DNA from: Bacillota bacterium
GTDB taxonomy: Bacteria; Bacillota; Sulfobacillia; JAJYWN01; JAJZPE01
Reading direction: 5' to 3'
NCBI GenBank assembly: GCA_021787335.1
Contig: JAJYMC010000026.1
Span: 1-38,862, forward strand
Length of the DNA stretch: 38,862 nt
The notes under the pieces were generated by a model that was not told the origin of the DNA, did no database searches, and worked only from the letters and a program-made list of their open reading frames with translations. This document shows positions 15,250-22,555 of the stretch, piece by piece. Made by a program: the position numbers and the translations under genes. How positions within the stretch are numbered: position 1 is the first letter of the stretch; the number at the start of each line of letters is the position of its first letter.

Positions 15250-16197
15250 ATGCTCGACTGGCTGGCTGACCTCATCACCTTCCGCCTGCTCGGTCTTTCC
15301 CCGGAGACGCGTCTGGCCGAGTCGGTCCGCTACTTCCTCTACGATACCGCCAAGGTCCTCCTGATGCTGGCCCTCATCATCTACGTGGTGGCCGTCATCC
15401 GGAGCTTCTTCCCGCCCGAGCGGGCCCGCCGCCTCCTCAGCGGGCGCTCCCAGTTCCTCGGCCACGTCGCCGCGGCCCTCCTGGGCATCGTCACCCCGTT
15501 CTGCTCGTGCTCGGCCGTGCCGCTCTTCATCGGCTTCACCGAGGCCGGCATCCCGCTGGGGGTGACCTTCTCCTTCCTCATCTCGTCGCCGATGGTCAAT
15601 GAGGTGGCCCTGATTCTTCTTTGGGGCCTCTTCGGCTGGCGCATCGCCCTGCTCTACATCGCCACCGGGGTGACGGTGGCCATCGTCGCCGGGGTCATCA
15701 TCGGCCGCCTGCACCTCGAGGGCTGGGTCGAGGACTACGTCTACCAGATTAAGATGGGGGAGACCGCCGAGGAAGTCCTGACCTGGCCGGCGCGCCACGA
15801 GCGGGCCCTGCAGTTCACGACCGACCTCCTCAAGCGCATCTGGCCCTATGTTCTTGTGGGCATCGGCATCGGCGCCTTCATCCACGGCTACGCGCCGCAG
15901 GATTTCCTGGTCCGCTTCGCCGGTCCGGCGAACCCGCTGGCCGTACCGGTCGCCGTGGCCATCGGTGTGCCCCTCTACTCCAACGCCGCCGGGACCATCC
16001 CCATCGTCCAGGCGCTCATGGAGAAAGGCCTGCCGATGGGCACCTCGCTGGCCTTCATGATGGCCGTCACCGCCCTCAGCCTGCCGGAGATGGTCATCCT
16101 CCGGCGCGTGCTGAAGCCTAGGCTTATCGCCGTGTTCGTGGGCATCATGACGGTGACCATCATCTTCGTCGGGTACCTCTTCAACGCCATCCTCTGA
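15250..16197 (+). CDS. COG0701/DUF318 family permease (ArsP-like)
   Basis: The 315-residue protein has about eight to ten membrane segments. The family motif TPFCSCSAVPLFIGF is at 82-96, with C85 and C87 facing the transport path in models of the family, and its second-half counterpart is GVPLYSNAAGTIPIV. ArsP in this family exports trivalent organoarsenicals, while others are linked to metals through CxxC partners. The gene sits between the CxxC protein and ACR3, so a role in arsenic export is likely, but methylated versus inorganic substrate cannot be decided. No ArsM is present in the window. Confidence 0.88.
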   Translation: MLDWLADLITFRLLGLSPETRLAESVRYFLYDTAKVLLMLALIIYVVAVIRSFFPPERARRLLSGRSQFLGHVAAALLGIVTPFCSCSAVPLFIGFTEAGIPLGVTFSFLISSPMVNEVALILLWGLFGWRIALLYIATGVTVAIVAGVIIGRLHLEGWVEDYVYQIKMGETAEEVLTWPARHERALQFTTDLLKRIWPYVLVGIGIGAFIHGYAPQDFLVRFAGPANPLAVPVAVAIGVPLYSNAAGTIPIVQALMEKGLPMGTSLAFMMAVTALSLPEMVILRRVLKPRLIAVFVGIMTVTIIFVGYLFNAIL

Positions 16198-16245
16198 CCG
16201 CCGCCCGCTGCCTGAACGCCGTCTTCTGAAGGGAGCAATCGACCG

Positions 16246-17334
16246 ATGAACGCTTCACGCTCGACCGCCCATCCCGCCCCGCGCCCAGTGAAGCTCTCGC
16301 TCCTCGACCGCTTCCTGACCCTGTGGATCTTCGTGGCCATGCTCGTCGGGGTCGGGGCCGGGTTCCTCTTTCCCGGCTTCGCCACGGCCCTCGGCCGCCT
16401 CAGCGTCGGCACGACCTCCATCCCCATCGCCGTGGGGCTCATCTGGATGATGTACCCGCCGCTGGCCCGGGTCAAGTACGAGGAACTGGGCCGCGTGGCC
16501 AAGGCCGGCAAGCTCTTCGGCCTGTCGCTGGTCCAGAACTGGGTCATCGGGCCCGTGCTGATGTTCATCCTGGCGGTCGTCTTCCTCCGCGACAAGCCGG
16601 AGTACATGGCCGGCCTCATCCTCATCGGCCTGGCCCGCTGCATCGCCATGGTCCTCGTCTGGAACTCGCTGGCCAAAGGCGACTCGGAGTATGCCGCCGC
16701 CCTCGTCGCCCTGAACTCGATCTTCCAGATCCTCTTCTACTCGACCTTCGCCTACTTCTTCATCACCGTCCTGCCGCCACACCTCGGCCTCGGCGAGGGC
16801 ACGGTCGTCCACGTCGCCATGTGGGACGTGGCCAAGAGCGTCCTTGTCTACCTCGGCATCCCCTTCGCCGCCGGGCTCCTGACCCGGCTCATCGGCCTGG
16901 CCGCCAAGGGCAAGGAATGGTACGACGGGGTCTTCATGCCGCGCCTGGCGCCGACGGCCTTGGTCGGGCTGCTCTTCACGATCATCGTCATGTTCTCGCT
17001 GAAGGGTGAGTACATCGTGGGCCTGCCGCTGGACGTCGTCCGCATCGCCATCCCGTTGCTCCTGTACTTCGTCATCATGTTCTTCGTCTCGTTCTGGCTC
17101 TCGCGCCGCCTCGGCTTCGGCTACGAGGGCACGGCCACCTTGGCCTTCACCGCCGCCAGCAACAACTTCGAGCTGGCCATCGCCGTGGCCGTCGCCATCT
17201 TCGGGATCGACTCCGGCCAGGCCTTCGCCGCCGTCATCGGCCCGCTGATCGAGGTCCCGGTGATGATCTCGCTCGTCAACGCGGCCCTGGCGTTGAAGCG
17301 AAAGTGGTTCGACCCAGCCGCGCCCAAGTCCTGA
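16246..17334 (+). CDS. acr3: ACR3-type arsenite efflux transporter
   Basis: The 362-residue protein has ten predicted membrane segments, the usual length and layout for ACR3. The conserved cysteine C132 in [13 protein letters not shown] (128-140) and the glutamate in [13 protein letters not shown] are the residues needed for As(III) transport in studied members. It extrudes arsenite using the proton motive force. Start: ATG 16246 after GAAGGGAGC. No arsenate reductase (ArsC) or ArsA is encoded here, so the operon as seen deals with As(III) only. Confidence 0.93.
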   Translation: MNASRSTAHPAPRPVKLSLLDRFLTLWIFVAMLVGVGAGFLFPGFATALGRLSVGTTSIPIAVGLIWMMYPPLARVKYEELGRVAKAGKLFGLSLVQNWVIGPVLMFILAVVFLRDKPEYMAGLILIGLARCIAMVLVWNSLAKGDSEYAAALVALNSIFQILFYSTFAYFFITVLPPHLGLGEGTVVHVAMWDVAKSVLVYLGIPFAAGLLTRLIGLAAKGKEWYDGVFMPRLAPTALVGLLFTIIVMFSLKGEYIVGLPLDVVRIAIPLLLYFVIMFFVSFWLSRRLGFGYEGTATLAFTAASNNFELAIAVAVAIFGIDSGQAFAAVIGPLIEVPVMISLVNAALALKRKWFDPAAPKS

Positions 17335-17391
17335 CCGCGATAGGCGCGTCGGGCCGTCGTTCCAGACTTCCAGCCAAAGCGAGGGAAAAGC

Positions 17392-18159
17392 ATGAGCGCA
17401 CTTGTCGCTAAGGCCATTCTCATCTCGCTGATCGTCGGCTTTGTGACCGCGTCCATCAAGTCGTACATCGACCGGGTCTTTCTCGTCCTCCTCATGGTCT
17501 TCATCCTGAAGCTCCCGGTCCCTCAGGCCATCCCCATCAATCTCCTGGTGATGTCGCTGGCCTCGTACTTCTTCTACGCCCGCCATGAGGGGAAACTCCG
17601 GGCCCTTCCAAGGGAGCAGCTCTGGGGCGCCGTCGCCTCGGCCGGCGCGGGCGCCATCATCGGGCGGCTCATGGCCATTGCCGTCGGGGCTAAAGCACTG
17701 GCCGTCCTCCTTGGGCTCTACGCCATCGGGGTCGGCCTGCGCCTCCTTCTGGTCAAGGTTGTGCCGCCTGCCGTGGAAAGGAGGCTCGGCTCTGCGGCCT
17801 ATCCGCTGGCCTTTGGCTGGGCGACCGTGACCGGGTTGGTCAGCGCCGGCGGCAAGCCATTCCAGGTGCCGATCCTGGTCAGGTGGCTGAAGATAACCCC
17901 GAACCAGGCCTACATCTTCGCCTCGTTGGCCACCCTCTCGGCCGCCATTGGCGCGGTCCTGACCCAACTGGTCGCGGGCCCGCAGGCATTCGCCGGGGCG
18001 GCCGCGGGATGGGCGCTCTATTTCTTCGCTTCCATCACCGTCGTCGCCCTGGTGGTGGAGCGGTTCTGGACGCCCAAGCTTCAGCAGGTCGTCTCGTCCA
18101 TCGTCGGCCCCCTGCTCGTCCTGGCCGGCCTGCGCCTGGGGATGGCGGTCCTGCGGTAG
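17392..18159 (+). CDS. TSUP (TauE/SafE) family transporter
   Basis: The 255-residue protein has about seven to eight membrane segments in two similar halves, the standard size for TauE/SafE proteins that export sulfite, sulfonates or related anions. The ATG is preceded by GCGAGGGAAAAG. The gap to ACR3 is 57 bp with no terminator, so it may be part of the arsenic operon; TSUP genes are sometimes found in ars clusters, possibly moving thioarsenical or sulfur anions. One base after its TAG stop the citE-like remnant begins, the left edge of the repeated region. Confidence 0.83.
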   Translation: MSALVAKAILISLIVGFVTASIKSYIDRVFLVLLMVFILKLPVPQAIPINLLVMSLASYFFYARHEGKLRALPREQLWGAVASAGAGAIIGRLMAIAVGAKALAVLLGLYAIGVGLRLLLVKVVPPAVERRLGSAAYPLAFGWATVTGLVSAGGKPFQVPILVRWLKITPNQAYIFASLATLSAAIGAVLTQLVAGPQAFAGAAAGWALYFFASITVVALVVERFWTPKLQQVVSSIVGPLLVLAGLRLGMAVLR

Positions 18160-18312
18160 AGGAAGGTGGCGGCGGCGGTCGAGGCGGCCGGCACGGCCTA
18201 CCGCGGGGTCATCGTCGTAGACGGCAAGATAGTCAACAAGCCGGTCGTGGACCGGGCTCTTCGGATCCTGGCGCCGGGGAGGCCGCGGGCGGGAAGGCGT
18301 AAGAAGGCGTAG
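18160..18312 (+). pseudogene. 3' remnant of a citrate lyase beta/HpcH-HpaI aldolase gene (copy 1)
   Basis: About 50 codons reading RKVAAAVEAAGTAYRGVIVV, then DGKIVNKPVVDRALRIL. This is the C-terminus of a CitE-like CoA-ester lyase. There is no start codon; it begins directly after the TSUP stop. It is roughly 85% identical by eye to the longer copy at 20129-20495. Non-functional fragment. Confidence 0.82.
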
Positions 18313-18338
18313 AAGGCGTAGAAGGCGTAGAAGGCGTA
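18293..18338 (+). repeat. Five tandem copies of GAAGGCGTA
   Basis: A 9-bp unit repeated five times (one extra A after the first) at the end of the citE remnant. It supplies several TAG/TAA codons. Copy 2 of the cassette has a single unit, so the expansion is local slippage. Confidence 0.85.
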
Positions 18339-18360
18339 AAGGGCCTGAATGGAGAACGTC

Positions 18361-18390
18361 AAGAGGGAGACGGCGAGCCGTCTCCCTCTT
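18361..18390. terminator. Bidirectional terminator between citE' and CPBP1
   Basis: A 14-bp perfect stem, arms ending GGGAGACGGC and starting GCCGTCTCCC with a GA loop, and CTCTTT on the plus side. The same hairpin recurs at 20541-20568. Confidence 0.8.
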
Positions 18391-18417
18391 TGCGCGCGAT
18401 CTATCAAGTTAACCCAC

Positions 18418-19113
18418 TCACCCAAGGAGCAGGGGCACCAGCGCGACCAGAGCCGTTGGCAAGTTCGCGAGGAAGTGTGCGGCGATCAGCCCGGATAGGT
18501 TGCGGGTCTTCTCAAAGACCCAGCAGACCACGAGGCTTCCGTAGAACCGACTGAGATTGACCAATATGAAGTCAGAGGTTCCGAGGTTCAGATGAGGAAG
18601 TAGGAAAAGAACGGAGACGTACCACGACAACGAGGAGAGCCCCAGCCACCGCCGGGGAGTGTGAGCACCATCGAGCAAGATTGTCAGCACATAGCCGCGC
18701 AGGAGCATCTCCTCAGCCACCGGGGCGATTAGTCCGGTCTCGAAGGCAACCCCAAGGGTGCCAGATAAGCCGTTGTGTTGGGGCGAGGCGGCCATGGCCG
18801 CCCAGCGCCACGCGGCATTCCAGACGTTATATCCTATCACGGGGAGAAGAAGGACCAGTCCCCTGGTCGCCTCCTTGCTCCACGAGAGCTTAAATCCGAA
18901 GTGACTGAGCGGCTTCTTCGAAGCGGCAACACCAATAAGCACCCAGGCTGGGAAAACAAGCAAGGCCATGATGCCTTGGCGGAAAGGGTCGTCACCCAAC
19001 TCCCCCCAGACCATGAAGGTCAAGAGGCCAAAGCTGATGAGCGCGCCAAGGTAAACCCCGGTTGCGGCGATGTACGGTCTGGATGAATCAGTTTCACTTC
19101 TTGGCACTGCCAT
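18418..19113 (-). CDS. CPBP-family intramembrane metalloprotease (cassette copy 1)
   Basis: The 231-residue protein has about seven to eight membrane segments. The three CPBP (CAAX protease/Abi) motifs are intact: EEMLLR (E134, E135, R139), LFLLPH (H174) and HFLAN (H213, N217). These form the catalytic metal or water site. CPBP proteins cut membrane-bound substrates and in Gram-positives often serve as bacteriocin immunity or maturation proteins. Start: ATG 19113 after GGGTGG; the frame is open further upstream through the terminator of A1. It is closely related to CPBP2 and CPBP3. Its neighbour A1 upstream may be the substrate or partner (inference). Confidence 0.88.
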   Translation of the reverse strand: MAVPRSETDSSRPYIAATGVYLGALISFGLLTFMVWGELGDDPFRQGIMALLVFPAWVLIGVAASKKPLSHFGFKLSWSKEATRGLVLLLPVIGYNVWNAAWRWAAMAASPQHNGLSGTLGVAFETGLIAPVAEEMLLRGYVLTILLDGAHTPRRWLGLSSLSWYVSVLFLLPHLNLGTSDFILVNLSRFYGSLVVCWVFEKTRNLSGLIAAHFLANLPTALVALVPLLLG

Positions 19114-19133
19114 ATGATACCACCCAAAGCTAC

Positions 19134-19159
19134 ATTCAACGTGTCCAACCGAAACCCTT
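19134..19159 (-). promoter_or_regulatory. Conserved leader element of the CPBP genes
   Basis: Minus strand: AAGGGTTTCG, 9 nt, then GTTGAAT. The same pair of motifs with similar spacing occurs at 21341-21316 and 22460-22434, always 20-24 nt before the CPBP start and after the A terminator. Could be a promoter of a non-standard type or an RNA element; it does not match sigma-A consensus. Confidence 0.45.
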
Positions 19160-19188
19160 GCGCTACATGCGTCAGCCACCATGACGCA

Positions 19189-19214
19189 AAACAGAGGGGA
19201 GCCCCCCTCTGTTT
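19189..19214 (-). terminator. Terminator hairpin after A1
   Basis: Arms AAACAGAGGGG and CCCCTCTGTTT, loop AGCC, followed by T residues on the minus strand (TTTTGCG). It lies 24 nt after the A1 stop. Equivalents follow A2 and A3 at almost the same distance. Confidence 0.85.
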
Positions 19215-19237
19215 CGACCCGCTGCAATCTATCCCGA

Positions 19238-20128
19238 TCACTCCTGGCGAGGCGGCCCCGATGCCGGGCCAGAAGCTGGCGCAGTGTCAGCGGAATTCAT
19301 GGCTCTAGCCGCCAGTGACCGAACGGCTTTGTACGCGCCCGTAACGAATTCCCATGACGCTTCAGCGGCATCCCTGGTTTCTTTGGGCGCCATCTTGGAG
19401 ACACCCTTGGACAAGGCCTGTTCGGCCACGTCCGTGGTGGTGGATCCCCATTCGCGCGTCCTGACAAAGTGGAGTGCATCGCCTGCTAGCTGCGTCACTC
19501 CCGCCGCTGCCGAAAGGCGCGCGCTGCTGGCGAAGGCTGCGGCCTTAGCTGGCCCTGGTGGTGACGCCAAACCGAGAGCGGCCGATTCGGCGGCCAAGTT
19601 GCCAGTACGTTTGGCAGTATCGAAGGCGGCCTTCTCCGCCGCTTCCCAGGTCTTCGGGCTGGTTACTGTATCTACTAGCTTAAGGCTGGCCTCTTGGACT
19701 CTGCCCGAGACTGTGATTTGAGGCGGCTTGGCGGGGATGACCGTCCCACCTTCGTTCCCCGTTGCTTTCTTGAACGCCGGGGCCTGACCGTGCTTGGCGG
19801 GGTCTGTAAGGGTAGTACCATCCCCGTGCTTCGTGGGATCCGTAAGAATGGTTCCGTTCCCACCGCCGCCAGTCCCCTTCGCAGGCGCCGCAGCAGACTG
19901 CTGCTTATTGGCAGGGTCCTTTCGTTCAGAGACGTTGCTCTGATTGACAGCGGCCTTTACCGCGTTATTCTGGTAGACCATCTGTGGCGTGTATAGTTTG
20001 TTGATCGAGGGGCCTGCTCCGGTTGAAGCAGCCGGTTTGCTGGAGGCCGGCTTTTGGTTCTGGATAGCCACGGGTGCTGAAGTCCTAACCGTCGTTTGGG
20101 CACTTTGGTGAGAAACCACCGGTGTCAC
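19238..20128 (-). CDS. Family A protein, copy 1 (unknown; 5' end remodelled)
   Basis: About 296 residues from GTG 20128; the family is not recognised. The N-terminal ~110 residues are nearly identical to A3: QNQKPASSKPA, PSINKLYTPQMVYQN, AAVNQSNVSERKDPANKQQ, then a duplicated (T)LTDPxKHGDGTT/LTDPAKHGQAPAF. The C-terminal half (about 120-296) is Ala/Gly-rich, helical, different from A3, and ends GPPRQE. No signal peptide or membrane segment. Homology to A3 stops at VTPVV, where citE'' sequence begins, so the native start is lost. The frame stays open to a TTG at 20353 through antisense citE, which is surely an artefact. It may be untranslated. Confidence 0.6.
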   Translation of the reverse strand: MTPVVSHQSAQTTVRTSAPVAIQNQKPASSKPAASTGAGPSINKLYTPQMVYQNNAVKAAVNQSNVSERKDPANKQQSAAAPAKGTGGGGNGTILTDPTKHGDGTTLTDPAKHGQAPAFKKATGNEGGTVIPAKPPQITVSGRVQEASLKLVDTVTSPKTWEAAEKAAFDTAKRTGNLAAESAALGLASPPGPAKAAAFASSARLSAAAGVTQLAGDALHFVRTREWGSTTTDVAEQALSKGVSKMAPKETRDAAEASWEFVTGAYKAVRSLAARAMNSADTAPASGPASGPPRQE

Positions 20129-20495
20129 GAGCCAGCCACGCCCGCGGGTTCGTCGCCCTGGCCGCGGCGGCGGCCGGCGTGGCCTCCATCGACACGCCCC
20201 ACACCGACCCGAACGACGTCGACGCCTGCGCGCCGAGTGCCTCTTCGTCAAGCAACTCGGGTTCTGTGGCAAGCTGGCCATCCACCCGAAGCAGGTGGAG
20301 GTCATCAACGCGGCCTTCGCCCCGACCGAGGCCGAACTGGCCTGGGCCCGCAAGGTGGCGGCGGCCGTGGAAGCGGCCGGCGCAGCCTACCGCGGGGTCA
20401 TCGTCGTAGATGGCAAGATGGTCGACAAGCCCGTGGTCGACCGAGCCCTAAGGACCCTCGGGGCGGCGGGGGAGGCCGCGGGCGGGAAGGCGTAA
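20129..20495 (+). pseudogene. 3' remnant of a citrate lyase beta/HpcH-HpaI aldolase gene (copy 2)
   Basis: Reads ARGFVALAAAAAGVASIDTP and HTDPNDVD in one frame. After a single-base shift near 20216-20230 it continues LFVKQLGFCGKLAIHPKQVE, VINAAFAPTEAELAWARKVA and VDGKMVDKPVVDRALRTL to a stop at 20495. The motifs IDTPHTDPNDV and GKLAIHPKQV are diagnostic of CitE-like CoA-ester lyases. The N-terminal two thirds of the gene are missing and the left end is fused to A1. Not functional. Confidence 0.85.
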
Positions 20496-20540
20496 GCAGC
20501 GGCAGCAGGCAGGGGCCCGCGCATTCAATGGAGAACGTCA

Positions 20541-20568
20541 AGAGGGAGACGGCGAGCCGTCTCCCTCT
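20541..20568. terminator. Hairpin between citE'' and CPBP2
   Basis: A 13-bp perfect stem with a GA loop, sequence-identical in the arms to the hairpin at 18361-18390, but without its T tract on the plus side (AGCTG follows). Confidence 0.7.
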
Positions 20569-20596
20569 AGCTGTAGCCTTATGGTACGCTAGGTTA

Positions 20597-21292
20597 TCAA
20601 TGAATTAGGGGAACGAGAGCCACGAGGGCCGTTGCCAGGTTCAGGAGAAAGTGCGCTGCAATCGGCCCCGATAGGCTGCGCGTCTGCTCAAAAACCCAGC
20701 AGAACACCAAGCTGGCGTAGAGCCGGCCCAAGCTGGTCAGCACGAAGTCGGGAGTTCCGAAGTTCAGGTGTGGGATCAGAAAAAGAACTGATACGTACCA
20801 GGACAGCGTGGTCAGCCCGAGGAATCTCCGCGGGGCTCGGGCACCGTCAAGTAGGGTTGTCAGCATGTAACCACGAAAGAGCATTTCCTCAGCAACGGGA
20901 GCAACCAACCCGGTTTCGAAGGCCACACCAAGGGCGCTGGAAATGGTGGGGTGCTCCGCTGAAGCGAGCATCGCCAGCCCGCGCCAAGTGGCGTGCCAGA
21001 CGTTATACAACACAACCGGAAGCAGAAGCCCCAGGCCCTTGGTCGCCGCCGTGCTCCACTTGAACGTGAAGCCGAAATGGCTGAGAGGTTGTTTCGAAGC
21101 CCTGGCACTTGCGACAACCCAGGCGGGCAGGACGACTACGGCCATGATTCCCTGTAGGAAGGGATCTGTTCTCAATTCACCCAAGAGCATGACGGCTAAC
21201 ACCGCCAAGCTGACCAGTGATCCGATGTAGACCCCGGTCGCGGCGACGTAGGGAGTGGTGGAATCCGAATCGCGGTGGCTCAGCTCCGACAT
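20597..21292 (-). CDS. CPBP-family intramembrane metalloprotease (cassette copy 2)
   Basis: The 231-residue protein has the same length and layout as CPBP1 and CPBP3. Motifs EEMLFRGY, LFLIPHLN and AHFLLN are intact, so it should be catalytically competent. Start: ATG 21292, 7 nt after GGGGGTGA. The open frame upstream to 21541 is non-coding cassette leader and terminator. It differs from CPBP1 mostly in the first 60 residues and the membrane segments, as expected for old duplicates. The partner A gene directly upstream (21426) is reduced to its C-terminal part. Confidence 0.88.
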   Translation of the reverse strand: MSELSHRDSDSTTPYVAATGVYIGSLVSLAVLAVMLLGELRTDPFLQGIMAVVVLPAWVVASARASKQPLSHFGFTFKWSTAATKGLGLLLPVVLYNVWHATWRGLAMLASAEHPTISSALGVAFETGLVAPVAEEMLFRGYMLTTLLDGARAPRRFLGLTTLSWYVSVLFLIPHLNFGTPDFVLTSLGRLYASLVFCWVFEQTRSLSGPIAAHFLLNLATALVALVPLIH

Positions 21293-21370
21293 GCAGCGTT
21301 CACCCCCGGGAAACCATTCAACATCCGATGCCCAAACCCTTGTACCTGGTAGGCCCCCTGGCTCCCAGCA

Positions 21371-21400
21371 GAAAACAGAGGGGGTGTCCCCTCTGTTTTC
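21371..21400 (-). terminator. Terminator hairpin after A2
   Basis: A 13-bp perfect stem GAAAACAGAGGGG/CCCCTCTGTTTTC with a GTGT loop, 26 nt after the A2 stop; the T run inside the right arm can serve as the U tract. Confidence 0.85.
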
Positions 21401-21425
21401 GATAGTCTCCCTAATCACTCGTGGC

Positions 21426-21716
21426 TTACTGTTGGCGAGGTGGGCCCTGCACCGGGCCTGTTGGGGGCTGAGGTGCGCCGGTGCCTTTCGGAGGTTGCGG
21501 CAGCACCTTTTCAACGATGTTCTGGATGAGCTGGCCCGCAACGTCTGCCGATTCCTTCATTTCCTTAGGCGACAGTTTGGTGAGGGCCCGGGAGGCCATG
21601 TCGAGGCCCGTATCCTTCACGAGGGGTGCCCAATCCTGTGTCCTTGCTCCATGGATCGTGTCCCCCGCCAGCCGCGAGAGCGACGAGCCGAGACCATAGC
21701 CGGCAAGTTGACCCAC
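21426..21716 (-). pseudogene. Family A protein, copy 2: C-terminal tip only
   Basis: About 95 codons matching the C-termini of A1 and A3 (SRLAGDTIHGARTQDW against TQLAGDALHFVRTREW), then a Pro-rich end GPVQGPPRQQ. The conserved N-terminal domain is missing. Upstream the frame runs straight into the TGA of CPBP3 (21719-21717), and the first ~5 codons match the sequence that follows the CPBP1 stop, so a recombination joined the CPBP3 3' flank to the middle of A2. A GTG at 21716 exists, without a convincing SD. It could be an orphan cassette or a plain remnant. Confidence 0.7.
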
Positions 21717-22412
21717 TCACCTAAGGAGCAGGGGCACCAGCGCGACCAGAGCCGTTGGCAGATTCACCAGGAAGTGCGCGGCGATAGGACCGGTCAGACT
21801 GCGGGTCCGCTCGAAGATCCAAGCGTATACAAGACCAGCATAGAACCGCCCCAGGTTGACGAACAAGTAGCCGGGGACCACCGTGATCAGGTGAGGGAGC
21901 AGGAAGATGACCGAGATGTACCACGAGACCGAAGTCAGCCCCAGGAATCGCTTGGGCGCATAAGCCCCGTCGAGTAATACCGTGAGCGCGTACCCTCTGA
22001 AAAGCAACTCCTCAGCCAAAGGGGGGACGAGGCCAGTCCCAAAAGCCACGCCGAGAGTGCCTGACAGGGTCGGGCTCTGAGCCGAAGCCGCCACCGCTAT
22101 TCCTCGCAAGGTGACGTTCCAAACATTGTATAGGATCACCGGGAGGAGCAGGACCAGCCCTCTTGTAGCTGCCCAGTCCCATGCGAGCGTGAAGCCCAGA
22201 TGTCTGAGCGGCTTTTTCGAAGCTCTGGCCGCCAAGAGCGCCCACGTTGGAGCGATAGCGAGGAACGTGGCTCCCTGACGAAAGGGCTCCAAGCTCAAGT
22301 CTCCCCATATCGCCGGGTTCAGCAAGGCATAGCTCAACAGGGCCCCAAAGCAGACCGCGGTGACAGTCACGTATGGGGTTGTCGGATCGGTGTCGTGGGA
22401 TGGGTTGGTCAC
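21717..22412 (-). CDS. CPBP-family intramembrane metalloprotease (cassette copy 3)
   Basis: About 231 residues with EELLFRGY, IFLLPHLI and AHFLVNLP, all three CPBP motifs intact. Its start is the least certain of the three. GTG 22412, just after GGGGGTGA, aligns best with the ATG of CPBP2 (VTNPSHDTDPTT against MSELSHRDSDSTT), while an ATG at 22433 has no SD. Its 3' end and flank are nearly identical to those of CPBP1. It lies downstream of the intact A3 gene and the A3 terminator, so this is the most complete A-CPBP pair. Confidence 0.87.
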   Translation of the reverse strand: MTNPSHDTDPTTPYVTVTAVCFGALLSYALLNPAIWGDLSLEPFRQGATFLAIAPTWALLAARASKKPLRHLGFTLAWDWAATRGLVLLLPVILYNVWNVTLRGIAVAASAQSPTLSGTLGVAFGTGLVPPLAEELLFRGYALTVLLDGAYAPKRFLGLTSVSWYISVIFLLPHLITVVPGYLFVNLGRFYAGLVYAWIFERTRSLTGPIAAHFLVNLPTALVALVPLLLR

Positions 22413-22509
22413 CAAGTCACCCCCGAGCTGCATATTCAACGCTACAAATCGAAACCCCTTTCTCCACATGGAAGCTCAGTCCCAGCCGCACCACCGTTGC
22501 CAAGAAAAA

Positions 22510-22529
22510 ACAGAGGGATTCCCCTCTGT
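22510..22529 (-). terminator. Terminator hairpin after A3
   Basis: Stem ACAGAGGG/CCCTCTGT with a 4-nt loop; on the minus strand it is followed by TTTTTTCTTGG. It lies 27 nt after the A3 stop. Confidence 0.88.
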
Positions 22530-22555
22530 CCTCAGACCGAATCACGGAGCGCTCT

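Noticed and set aside
16255-17967. 570-codon minus-strand open frame
   Set aside because: Antisense to ACR3 and the TSUP gene; its sequence is a string of Asp, Glu, Gly and Gln residues with no fold pattern.
18293-18338. GAAGGCGTA repeats as a CRISPR-like array
   Set aside because: The units are contiguous 9-mers with no spacers and no cas genes; they are simple slippage repeats.
20129-20353. N-terminal extension of A1 up to TTG 20353
   Set aside because: It is the antisense of the citE remnant, is very Arg-rich, and is absent from A3; homology begins only at VTPVV.
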